A stretch of DNA of 8,544 nucleotides from the NCBI GenBank assembly GCA_023259235.1, contig JAHFQQ010000148.1:1-8544 (forward strand). Direction: 5' to 3'. Source of the stretch: Polaromonas sp. Its GTDB lineage: Bacteria > Pseudomonadota > Gammaproteobacteria > Burkholderiales > Burkholderiaceae_C. The position numbers and the translations under genes are program-made. Shown piece by piece: positions 1-6,233 of this stretch (the first letter of the stretch is position 1; the number at the start of each line of letters is the position of its first letter). The notes under the pieces were generated by a model. The model had not been told where the DNA came from, did no database searches, and saw only the letters and a list, made by a program, of their open reading frames with translations.

Positions 1-951
1 CAAAATGCCGGAATTTACATCCAGCCCGGCGCCGACCGTGCGGCCGTCGAGCATTGCGAAATCGCCTACAGCTTGTTCGGGCTTTGGATCGAGGGAGTCA
101 AGGACATCCGGGTAGTCGGCAACGTGATCACCGGAAAGCGGGACTATGCATCGGCCCAGCGAGGCAATGGCATTCAACTTTACAACACCACCGGGGCCCA
201 GATCATCGGCAACGAGATCAGCTTCGTTCGTGACGGCATCTACGTGGATGTTTCCAATCATGCGGTTTTTCGCAGCAACAAGATCCACGACGTACGCTAC
301 GGAACCCACTACATGAATTCCCACTTCAACACTTGGGAGGACAACGATTCGTATCACAACCGGGACGGTCTGGCGCTGATGATGACGCGCAACCTGCTTG
401 TCCGCAACAATCGCACATGGGGCAATTCAGACGCCGGCATCATGCTTCGCACGATCCAGGATTCGACCATCGAAGGCAACGTGGTGGCTGGCAATCGTCG
501 TGGTTTTTTTATTTACGACGCCGAATACAATGAGATTCACAATAATCTGATTATTGACAACGATGTCGGCGCGCATGTATGGGCCGGTTCAATTCATAAC
601 GAGGTCGAAGGCAACGATTTCATCCGCAACAGGGAACAGGTGCGCTACGTCGCAACGAAGGACGTTCCATGGGGCGTCAAGACGGGCAACTACTGGAGCA
701 ACTACGTGGGCTGGGACCGTGACGGCAACGGCACCGGAGATGTTCCCTACGAAGCCAATGATGTCGTGGATCGGCTGATCTGGCGCCTTCCGATGGTCAA
801 GCTCCTGCTTAACAGCCCGGCGATCCAGACCCTGCACCTGATCGCCCAACAATTTCCCCTGCTGCGTGCCCCCAGCATCGTGGACAGCAGACCGCGCATG
901 CAGCCCACTCACAGCGACTGGAGTCAATGGATTGACAAACAACGTAATTGA
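1..951 (+). CDS. nosD: NosD, periplasmic beta-helix protein for CuZ maturation (5' partial)
   Basis: The reading frame is open from base 1 to the TGA at 949-951, giving 316 visible residues. The family is usually a little over 400 residues, so the signal peptide and first rungs lie outside the window. The visible part is a run of short repeats with G/N-N turns (GNVITG, GNEISF, SNKIHD, NNRTWG, GNVVAG, NNLIID, GNDFIR), the signature of a CASH-type right-handed parallel beta-helix. It ends in the typical NosD tail around NYWSNYVGWDRDGNG. NosD acts in the periplasm with the NosFY ABC transporter to deliver sulfur for the CuZ cluster of nitrous oxide reductase. The last bases overlap nosF. The TTG at 73 is only an internal codon and is not the start. 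Confidence 0.93.
   Translation, partial: QNAGIYIQPGADRAAVEHCEIAYSLFGLWIEGVKDIRVVGNVITGKRDYASAQRGNGIQLYNTTGAQIIGNEISFVRDGIYVDVSNHAVFRSNKIHDVRYGTHYMNSHFNTWEDNDSYHNRDGLALMMTRNLLVRNNRTWGNSDAGIMLRTIQDSTIEGNVVAGNRRGFFIYDAEYNEIHNNLIIDNDVGAHVWAGSIHNEVEGNDFIRNREQVRYVATKDVPWGVKTGNYWSNYVGWDRDGNGTGDVPYEANDVVDRLIWRLPMVKLLLNSPAIQTLHLIAQQFPLLRAPSIVDSRPRMQPTHSDWSQWIDKQRN
920..923 (+). promoter_or_regulatory. Ribosome binding site deciding the nosF start
   Basis: GGAG lies inside the end of nosD, 8 nt before the TTG at 932. No in-frame ATG occurs nearby. The upstream in-frame ATG at 866 would put over 20 residues, translated from nosD coding sequence, in front of the conserved NosF N-terminus. Confidence 0.6.
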
Positions 952-1843
952 AGTCCACCAGATCACCAAGCACTATGGCCTGGTTCGGGCGGTGGACGGC
1001 TTGGATCTCGCTGTCGAGAGCGGTCAGGTGTTCGGCCTGATCGGGCACAACGGTGCCGGCAAGAGCACCCTGTTCCGGATGATGTTGGGCTTGGTTCCTG
1101 CCACCTCTGGCGAGATCCGGATCGACGGATGGCCGGTTCGCGGCGAGGAATTCCGCCGCATTCGTCGCCATCTCGGCTACCTTCCCGAGAATGTCGTTTT
1201 TTACGACAATCTCAGCGGCCTTGAAACCCTTGCTTTCTTCGCCCGGCTGAAAGGTGTCGATCACGGCGAGTGCGGCCCGCTGCTGGAACGGGTCGGTCTC
1301 TCCGATGCCGCCAACCGCCGCGTCAAGGGCTACTCGAAGGGAATGCGCCAGCGCCTGGGCTTCGCGCAGGCGCTGCTGGGCAAGCCGAGACTTCTGTTCC
1401 TCGATGAGCCGACCACGGGCCTTGATCCCGAAGGCATTCGTGAGTTTTATCGCATCCTCAGAGAAATGAAGAACGAAGGGGCCACCATCATCCTGACTTC
1501 CCACATCCTGTCGGAGATCCAGGAGCGGGTCGATCGCCTTGCCATCATGAAGACCGGGAAGATTCAAGCCATCGGCACCGTCCAGTCGCTACGGGAGGAG
1601 ATGGCACTGCCCCTGTGGTTCGAACTGCGACTGGCGGATGGCGCGGAAGCCGAGTTGCGAAGAGTTGTCGCCGCGCTGGATGGCGCCGAAGTCAACGTGG
1701 ACGGCGAACGGATCACCGTGCATTGCCAGCGCGAATCCAAGATGGCGGTTGTTCAGGCCCTGGCAGCGCTCGATGGCCGCGTAATCGATGTCCACATACG
1801 TGAACCTTCCCTTGAAGACGTGTTTCTCGGCTATTCGGGGTAA
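932..1843 (+). CDS. nosF: NosF, ABC transporter ATPase for nitrous oxide reductase maturation
   Basis: With the TTG start the protein has 303 residues, matching the usual NosF length. All ABC ATPase motifs are present: Walker A GHNGAGKST at residues 38-46, Q-loop region YLPEN at 83-87 with Glu at the usual Gln place, signature YSKGMRQ at 134-140, Walker B LLFLDEP at 154-160, D-loop GLD at 163-165 and switch histidine H191 in LTSHIL. A regulatory domain of about 100 residues follows. NosF is the cytoplasmic ATPase that pairs with NosY and works with periplasmic NosD to power CuZ assembly. The gene overlaps nosD by 20 bp and is followed 7 nt later by nosY, so translation is probably coupled. 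An ATG at 866 would give 325 residues, but the extra leader is encoded by nosD sequence. Confidence 0.95.
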   Translation: MTNNVIEVHQITKHYGLVRAVDGLDLAVESGQVFGLIGHNGAGKSTLFRMMLGLVPATSGEIRIDGWPVRGEEFRRIRRHLGYLPENVVFYDNLSGLETLAFFARLKGVDHGECGPLLERVGLSDAANRRVKGYSKGMRQRLGFAQALLGKPRLLFLDEPTTGLDPEGIREFYRILREMKNEGATIILTSHILSEIQERVDRLAIMKTGKIQAIGTVQSLREEMALPLWFELRLADGAEAELRRVVAALDGAEVNVDGERITVHCQRESKMAVVQALAALDGRVIDVHIREPSLEDVFLGYSG

Positions 1844-1850
1844 TGACAAC

Positions 1851-2678
1851 ATGACTTTCGCCATCGAACCAAAACAGATCGGCATCATCGCCGCCAAGGA
1901 GTTTCGCGAGCGCATCCGAAACCGCTGGGTACTCGCGGTCACCATCGTATTTACCGCCTTTGCCCTGGTCATCGCCTATTTTGGCTCCGCTCAGCAAGGC
2001 GCCGTCGGATTCAGCAGCATCGAAGTCACCATCGCCAGCCTGGTCAGTCTGGTGATCTATTTGATCCCGCTGATCGCCTTGATCCTGGGTTTTGACGCCA
2101 TCGTTGGCGAGCGGGAACGGGGCTCTCTCGACCTGCTGCTGTCAATGCCGATCACGCGCTTTGAACTCCTGACTGGCAAGTTCCTCGGGCTGTCAGCGGC
2201 CTTGGCGTCTTCCATCGTGATTGGCTTCGGCATGGTCGGCCTGCTGCTCGGCTTCAAGCTGCCTCCCGCTGCCTGGTACCATTACGCAGGTTTCATGCTG
2301 AGTTCCGTCTTGCTGGGCATGGCCTTTCTCAGCATGGCGGTCATGGTTTCAGTATTCGCGGCGGATCGCACCCGCGCCAGCGGTGCCGCCATTGCGCTGT
2401 GGTTTTTCTTCGTCCTGGTCTACGACCTGTTACTGCTGGGTGCATTGGTCGTCAGCGGCGGTGCCGTGGCCACCGATGCCTTTCCTTATCTTTTGCTCCT
2501 CAACCCGGCTGACGTTTTCCGCATCCTCAATATTTTCGGCCTCGAGGAGGTTCGCACTCTTTATGGCCTGACCACAGTTTTTCCAGAGCGGCTCGCCAGC
2601 CCAGGTTTGCTTGGAGCGGTCATGCTGGCCTGGATCACGCTGCCCTTGGGGATAGCCAACTGGAGGTTCCGTCAATGA
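1851..2678 (+). CDS. nosY: NosY, ABC-2 type permease for nitrous oxide reductase maturation
   Basis: The product is 275 residues, the normal length for NosY. An amphipathic N-terminal segment (AKEFRERIRNRW, about 15-26) precedes six predicted membrane helices near 26-44, 60-81, 112-135, 147-170, 178-203 and 250-268. The loop ERERGSLDLLLSMPI at 87-101 is the coupling element typical of ABC-2 permeases of the NosY type. It forms the membrane channel or transducer part of NosDFY. ATG 1851 is chosen because it lies just after the nosF stop, with a weak GGGG about 10 nt upstream. An in-frame ATG at 1788 would overlap nosF by 56 bp. The gene ends in ATGA, shared with the nosL start. Confidence 0.94.
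   Translation: MTFAIEPKQIGIIAAKEFRERIRNRWVLAVTIVFTAFALVIAYFGSAQQGAVGFSSIEVTIASLVSLVIYLIPLIALILGFDAIVGERERGSLDLLLSMPITRFELLTGKFLGLSAALASSIVIGFGMVGLLLGFKLPPAAWYHYAGFMLSSVLLGMAFLSMAVMVSVFAADRTRASGAAIALWFFFVLVYDLLLLGALVVSGGAVATDAFPYLLLLNPADVFRILNIFGLEEVRTLYGLTTVFPERLASPGLLGAVMLAWITLPLGIANWRFRQ
2661..2666 (+). promoter_or_regulatory. Strong ribosome binding site for nosL
   Basis: TGGAGG sits 8 nt before the nosL ATG at 2675, inside the end of nosY. Together with the 4-bp ATGA overlap it fixes the start and suggests reinitiation from nosY. Confidence 0.6.
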
Positions 2679-3220
2679 AAACAATTCACGCCCAGACCCT
2701 GCGCGGCAGCGTTGCCGCATTCACCATTGCCATGGCATTGGCCGGGGCGGGTCCGCTCGCCGGCTGCAGCAAGAGCGAACCGGTCGCCGTCACGCCGATC
2801 GAGATCACCCGCGGCACCATCTGCAGCCTCGACGGCATGACCCTGATGGATTTTCCAGGACCGAAGGCGCAGATGCAATACGAGCACGGAAATCCCGACT
2901 TCTTCTGCGATACGGTGGAGATGTTCTCGATCTACCTGAGGCCTGAGCAGCAACAGCGCGTGCGGGCCATCTTCGTGCAGGACATGGCGAAGGCTGACTG
3001 GGACAATCCGACGGGTCACTGGATCAATGCCAAGACGGCCTTCTACGTCGCCGGCTCCAAACGCCTCGGCTCCATGGGGCCGACGCTCGGATCATTTTCC
3101 AGTGAGGCCGATGCCAGTGCCTTCGCCGCCAGGGAAGGCGGCAAGGTCTATCGTTTCGACCAAATCACCCCCGACATGGTCGTCCTTGACGGCGGCGTTC
3201 TCAAAGACCACAAGATGTGA
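2675..3220 (+). CDS. nosL: NosL, copper chaperone lipoprotein (CxLDGM subtype)
   Basis: This 181-residue protein starts with a signal peptide ending in the lipobox LAGC (C31), so it should be an outer- or inner-membrane lipoprotein facing the periplasm. The NosL core follows: CSLDGM at 50-55, then FPGPKAQM, then PDFFCDTVEMFSIYL with C78, an aromatic HWINAKTAFYV block and SMGPTLGSF. NosL binds Cu(I) and supplies copper for the CuZ site of NosZ. In the metal motif the second position of the CxxCGM form is Asp (D53), leaving C50, M55 and C78 as obvious soft ligands. I believe this CxLDGM form is common in Alpha- and Betaproteobacteria. The gene overlaps nosY by 4 bp and is followed 10 nt later by an unknown gene in the same direction. 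Confidence 0.93.
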   Translation: MKTIHAQTLRGSVAAFTIAMALAGAGPLAGCSKSEPVAVTPIEITRGTICSLDGMTLMDFPGPKAQMQYEHGNPDFFCDTVEMFSIYLRPEQQQRVRAIFVQDMAKADWDNPTGHWINAKTAFYVAGSKRLGSMGPTLGSFSSEADASAFAAREGGKVYRFDQITPDMVVLDGGVLKDHKM

Positions 3221-3230
3221 GAAGCATTTC

Positions 3231-3500
3231 ATGAGCAACTTTTTCGAGAAACTGCCTTTTACGGCAGCTCAGCAGCTGGAGCAGCTGAGCCGCTTCGGCT
3301 TCGAACTGCGCGAGAACCGCAAGCGGCTGCTGCAACAATACGAGACCGAAAGCGAAGATGACCTGCTTGAGCTCGTGCGCAGCGGCGGCGTTGCCGAGCA
3401 CCCGGGCTACGATCACTATCTTGGGGCCCGTATTCTTTCGGCGACGCGGGAAGAAGTCCGCAACCAGCTGAAGGCCGTTATATTGGAACTGGGAGGCTGA
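3231..3500 (+). CDS. Small helical protein of unknown function, candidate partner of the TumE-like protein
   Basis: I do not recognise a family for this 89-residue protein. The start is ATG 3231, with GAGAAG about 6 nt upstream overlapping the nosL stop. It has no signal peptide and no membrane segment, so it is probably cytoplasmic. It is rich in charged residues and looks largely alpha-helical. A helix with many Q/E/L residues spans about 12-38 (AAQQLEQLSRFGFELRENRK), an acidic patch ETESEDDLLEL spans 38-48, then comes HPGYDHYLGAR at 57-67, and a C-terminal amphipathic helix covers about 71-87. No helix-turn-helix is evident. It ends 2 nt before the TumE-like gene, the usual spacing for a two-gene toxin-antitoxin cassette, so an antitoxin role is possible. 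A nos-linked accessory role is equally open. Confidence 0.75.
   Translation: MSNFFEKLPFTAAQQLEQLSRFGFELRENRKRLLQQYETESEDDLLELVRSGGVAEHPGYDHYLGARILSATREEVRNQLKAVILELGG
3491..3496 (+). promoter_or_regulatory. Ribosome binding site for the TumE-like gene
   Basis: GGGAGG lies in the last codons of the 89-residue gene, 6 nt before ATG 3503. It supports that start and indicates coupled translation of the pair. Confidence 0.6.
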
Positions 3501-3502
3501 CG

Positions 3503-3862
3503 ATGCAGCACTACGCGCTCAAGCAGGCGATTGACGTTCAGTTTGCTCAAGCCATGATCGAGCCAGCCGAACTTTGCCAGGATGCGTTGCTTGTCCGGCT
3601 TCAGAACGGTGTGACGATGGAGCTTCGGATCGCCAGTGCCGAGGAGTATTCCATCGGCTGGCGTTGGGGCGACGCGGAGCTGCGCATCGACACGGCTCCC
3701 ATGCATCCGCAACTCTCCACCTTCCCAAACCACCTGCACGACGGCGAAGATCAGCTGCTGCCCGACCCGTTCACCCACCCCGGCCGCGATCCGTGGGACA
3801 ACGTTCGCAGTGTGATCACGGTGCTCATCGACGACCCACTGCTGCACTCGCTGCGCAAGTAG
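3503..3862 (+). CDS. TumE-like (DUF6516-type) protein, possible toxin of a toxin-antitoxin pair
   Basis: The 119-residue product has the family pattern I associate with TumE/DUF6516 proteins. A short beta-rich N-terminal part (DALLVRLQNGVTMELRI, about 27-43) is followed by EEYSIGWRWGDAELRID (47-63). Then comes the hallmark run HPQLSTFPNHLH at 68-79, and a C-terminal helix DNVRSVITVLIDDPLL at about 99-113. The conserved histidines H68, H77 and H79 and the TFP turn are the most likely functional residues. Family members are labelled toxins in databases, but I know of no firm activity to assign here. Its position between two nosL genes is unusual, since such modules normally stand alone with a DNA-binding antitoxin. 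It could be a captured toxin-antitoxin cassette or a family member recruited to denitrification. Family assignment is from memory of the motif. Confidence 0.75.
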   Translation: MQHYALKQAIDVQFAQAMIEPAELCQDALLVRLQNGVTMELRIASAEEYSIGWRWGDAELRIDTAPMHPQLSTFPNHLHDGEDQLLPDPFTHPGRDPWDNVRSVITVLIDDPLLHSLRK

Positions 3863-3923
3863 GCTCAGCTACGCCGTGGAAAAGTGAAACCCGCGATCTT
3901 GAACCTGATCGGTGACCCGCTGC

Positions 3924-4577
3924 ATGACTTCCGGATGTAAATCAGGCAGCAGGCTGTCCCATCGGCACACGCCATGGCAGGTGTTCCCCGTTCTGGGGCT
4001 TCTCGCGCTGGCGCTGGCGCTGGCAGCACTGTGGGCGCTGCCGACCATAAGGAACTTGCTGATGCCCGTCGAGGAATCAGCCCTGTCGCCTGATGTTTGC
4101 CTGATCGCACCACCAACACCGTACAACCCGGCATCGGGCCGGCCGCTGACTGAGCCGCGCGCCGTGCCCGCCGATGCGCGCTGCCCGGTTTGCGGCATGT
4201 ACCCGGCACGCTCACCCAACTGGGCTGCGCAGGTCATTTTTTCCAATGGCGATGCGCAGTTTTTTGATTCACCGCTGAGCCTGTTCCGGTACCTGCAGGA
4301 CTTGGGGCGATACACCCGCGGACACAGCGCGGACGAGATCGTTGCCCGATATGTCACCGATGCCGACAGCGGACGCTGGATTTCGGCGGACAGCGCCCTT
4401 TATGTTCACGGTTCTTCGGTCATGGGGCCGATGCGCACGACCAATCTTCCAGCCTTCGCCGAAGCCACTGCGGCGCAGCGCTTTGCGGGTACACACGGCG
4501 GTGTGGCGCTACGCGCCGCCGACATCAGCCACGACCTGCTGGCGCGCCTGGGTGGCGAGACCGTCCACCGGCACTGA
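3924..4577 (+). CDS. nosL: Second NosL-family protein, membrane-anchored, CxxCGM type
   Basis: From ATG 3924 the product has 217 residues. A basic start (KSGSRLSHRH) leads into one hydrophobic segment at about 20-40 (LLALALALAALWAL). It has no lipobox, so it is probably an uncleaved signal anchor with the rest in the periplasm. A proline-rich linker (about 60-84) precedes the NosL core: CPVCGM at 87-92, WAAQVIFSNGDAQFFDSPLSLFRYL (first part from W100), then RWISADSALYVHGSSVMGPM at about 151-170, and an AFAEATAAQRFAGTHGG block. A copper-handling role for NosZ or another cuproenzyme is inferred. Compared with the upstream NosL, the cysteine of FFCDT is Asp here (D115) and the motif is CxxC. The gap from the TumE-like gene is 61 nt and no clear ribosome site is visible. 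GTG 3912 is an alternative in-frame start giving 221 residues. Confidence 0.85.
   Translation: MTSGCKSGSRLSHRHTPWQVFPVLGLLALALALAALWALPTIRNLLMPVEESALSPDVCLIAPPTPYNPASGRPLTEPRAVPADARCPVCGMYPARSPNWAAQVIFSNGDAQFFDSPLSLFRYLQDLGRYTRGHSADEIVARYVTDADSGRWISADSALYVHGSSVMGPMRTTNLPAFAEATAAQRFAGTHGGVALRAADISHDLLARLGGETVHRH
4005..4022 (+). repeat. Three tandem 6-bp GCGCTG units in the membrane segment of the second NosL
   Basis: GCGCTG is repeated three times without interruption, encoding alternating Ala-Leu in the transmembrane helix. Gain or loss of a unit would keep the frame and change helix length by two residues. Confidence 0.8.
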
Positions 4578-4580
4578 GCG

Positions 4581-4612
4581 GTGCAATCGGGCTTTGTGGC
4601 CCCTATCTGCAC
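4581..4612. terminator. Possible two-part hairpin between convergent genes
   Basis: Only 25 bp separate the second nosL stop (4577) from the SPOR gene stop (4603). GTGCA 4581-4585 can pair with TGCAC 4608-4612, and inside it GGGC 4589-4592 can pair with GCCC 4599-4602. There is no T-tract on either side, so it is at best a weak or Rho-assisted bidirectional terminator. Confidence 0.25.
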
Positions 4613-5286
4613 GCCTGCAGCGCCCTTCCTTCAAGTCGCGGTTTGAGTGCCTCAAGCTGTGCCTTCAGCGATGAATCGACCAAGGGTAACTTGAGCAATT
4701 GTCCGCGCGCTTCGGGTTGCTCCAGCACCACCCTGGCGGTGCGTACTCCGCGCTGGACGACTTTGGCCAGTTCCTGCTCAGCGTCGATCCGCGCGCTGTA
4801 GTGGCCCAGGGAAAGCCCCGGTTCGAGCACCGAACTGGTCAGTGGCTCGACCGGCAGGCCCAACTGACGCAGTTCGTTGCGCTTTTTGGCAAGCGCTTCC
4901 TCATTGGGGTATTTGCCCATATAGACTATCCAGCGGCCGGGCTCCACGCTGTTTTCAAGCGACCAGCTGCCTGCGGGAAGGCTGCTTTCCAGGTGGGGAC
5001 GCAGCGCGCTGGCCTGGCTGTCGGTGAAGAGCCCGGCTTGCAGGCATTGCGTGGTTGCGGCGCTGGCCAAGGCCGCTGCTGACCGGGCAACGGGCATGGC
5101 GTTATCAAGCAGGTGTGCATCACCGTCGGACACCAGACGCATGGCTTCAGGCCGGATCTGTTGCGTCAGGCGCTGCGGCTCCGACTGCGCAGTGGGCGCA
5201 AAGCCGTAGTCGGCCAGCATGCCGTGCGTCCAGGCAAAGTAGCCGGTATTGGCCAGCAGTAACAGCAGCGACAGCAGCCTCAGCAT
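4603..5286 (-). CDS. Membrane-anchored SPOR-domain protein
   Basis: The protein is 227 residues from the ATG at 5286-5284. It has an N-terminal membrane anchor at about 2-18 (LRLLSLLLLLANTGYFAW) followed by a flexible region to about residue 78. A region resembling a SPOR fold follows: CLQAGLFTDSQASALRPHL starting at C81, then GRWIVYMGKYPNEEALAKKRNEL, then the turn RQLGLPVEPL. SPOR domains bind glycan strands lacking stem peptides at division septa, so a periplasmic cell-envelope role is likely. The match is by pattern and is moderate. The start overlaps the birA stop by 7 bp (5280-5286), so the two genes are probably co-translated. A longer start at 5337 would add MPINRGGFHQQ, which is basic and lies inside birA. 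The short start puts the hydrophobic anchor directly at the N-terminus and is preferred. Confidence 0.8.
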   Translation of the reverse strand: MLRLLSLLLLLANTGYFAWTHGMLADYGFAPTAQSEPQRLTQQIRPEAMRLVSDGDAHLLDNAMPVARSAAALASAATTQCLQAGLFTDSQASALRPHLESSLPAGSWSLENSVEPGRWIVYMGKYPNEEALAKKRNELRQLGLPVEPLTSSVLEPGLSLGHYSARIDAEQELAKVVQRGVRTARVVLEQPEARGQLLKLPLVDSSLKAQLEALKPRLEGRALQACR

Positions 5287-6188
5287 GAGGGTGCGCCTTC
5301 CGGATTGCTGGTGGAAGCCGCCGCGGTTGATCGGCAAACCGGCCGCACGCTGACTTCGGAGCTGGTGATTTCTTTCATGCCAGCCGCAGTATGCACCAGC
5401 AAGGCGCCGTTCTCACCCACCCCGTGCGCCGTACCGTCGCTGCCGTCCGAGAGCTGCACCGCCCGATTGGAAAGCACATCGCGCGCGGCAAAACGCGCCT
5501 GAAACGGCGCAAAGCCGAATTGCTCGAAGGCTTGCACTGCCTGCACCAGCGGTAGCACCACGCGCAGCAGCGCGGCGGGGGCGTCAATGCCGGGGAGCAC
5601 TTCCTGCAGGCAGCCCGGCGGGATTGCAGGCATGGCCGCAGTGGCTGCGGCGCTAAGTTGCATGGCGTGGATATTGATGCCAACGCCGATCACGGCGTAA
5701 CGAAGGCCATCCCAACTGCCTGTTTCGACCAGAATGCCAGCCAGCTTGCGCTCATCTCCCTGCTCGTCCCCCAAGCCACCCAGCCACAGATCATTGGGCC
5801 ATTTCAGGGCGATTCTGGCGCGCCCGGCGTTGCCGTTCGTTTGCGGATCAAGACTCTCGGCCAGACTGACGCCGACCACCAGCGACAAACCCGACCAGTC
5901 AGCGGGCTGCAGGCGCAAACCGAGCGAGAAAGTCAGGCTCGCGCCGCGTTCGCTTTGCCAACCGCGTCCCAGCCGCCCGCGCCCTGCACTTTGCTGCTCT
6001 GCCACCAGCAGCACTGGCGCGGTCTGCGGCGGCTTGTTGGCGCCGCCCCTGAAACGGCGCATCAGCTCGGTGTTGCTCGAATCCATCTCGGGCAGCACTT
6101 CGACCGTGAAGCCTGGCAGGATGGGCGCCACGGCCTGCCAGATGGCCTTGGCTGGCCAGCAAATGGGGAAGGTCTGGGAATCGGTCAC
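5280..6188 (-). CDS. birA: Biotin--[acetyl-CoA-carboxylase] ligase, catalytic type without DNA-binding domain
   Basis: This 302-residue cytoplasmic enzyme activates biotin with ATP to biotinyl-AMP and transfers it to a lysine of the biotin carboxyl carrier protein of acetyl-CoA carboxylase. Visible motifs are EMDSSNTELM at 34-43, the adenylate-binding loop SAGRGRLGRGW at 67-77, LTFSLGL at 85-91, KWPNDLWLGG at 129-138, KLAGILVETG at 148-157 and a VIGVGINI strand. A C-terminal beta-barrel (BPL_C) covers roughly the region from DVLSNRAVQLSDG to the end. No winged-helix repressor domain precedes the catalytic domain as it does in E. coli BirA, so it should not repress biotin genes. The start is a GTG at 6188-6186. 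I see no good ribosome site upstream and no other in-frame start before the conserved region. It lies 45 nt after the SET gene. Confidence 0.93.
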   Translation of the reverse strand: MTDSQTFPICWPAKAIWQAVAPILPGFTVEVLPEMDSSNTELMRRFRGGANKPPQTAPVLLVAEQQSAGRGRLGRGWQSERGASLTFSLGLRLQPADWSGLSLVVGVSLAESLDPQTNGNAGRARIALKWPNDLWLGGLGDEQGDERKLAGILVETGSWDGLRYAVIGVGINIHAMQLSAAATAAMPAIPPGCLQEVLPGIDAPAALLRVVLPLVQAVQAFEQFGFAPFQARFAARDVLSNRAVQLSDGSDGTAHGVGENGALLVHTAAGMKEITSSEVSVRPVCRSTAAASTSNPEGAPSC

Positions 6189-6233
6189 GACAAGGCAAGT
6201 TGGGTGGCATGAGACGTGGTATGGGTTGCGGGC

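Noticed and set aside
809..1567. Long - strand reading frame of 252 codons opposite nosD/nosF
   Set aside because: It lies antisense to nosF, whose ABC motifs are unmistakable. The antisense translation shows no family motif.
3855..3875. Small inverted repeat GTAG...CTAC after the TumE-like gene as a terminator
   Set aside because: Only four base pairs and no T-tract; too weak to call.
3869..4357. - strand reading frame of 162 codons opposite the second nosL
   Set aside because: The + strand has the CPVCGM NosL core and a membrane anchor; the antisense frame has nothing recognisable.
5284..5337. Longer start for the SPOR protein at 5337
   Set aside because: It would place a basic leader before the membrane anchor and lie inside birA. 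ATG 5286 puts the hydrophobic anchor at the N-terminus and gives the tight 7-bp overlap.
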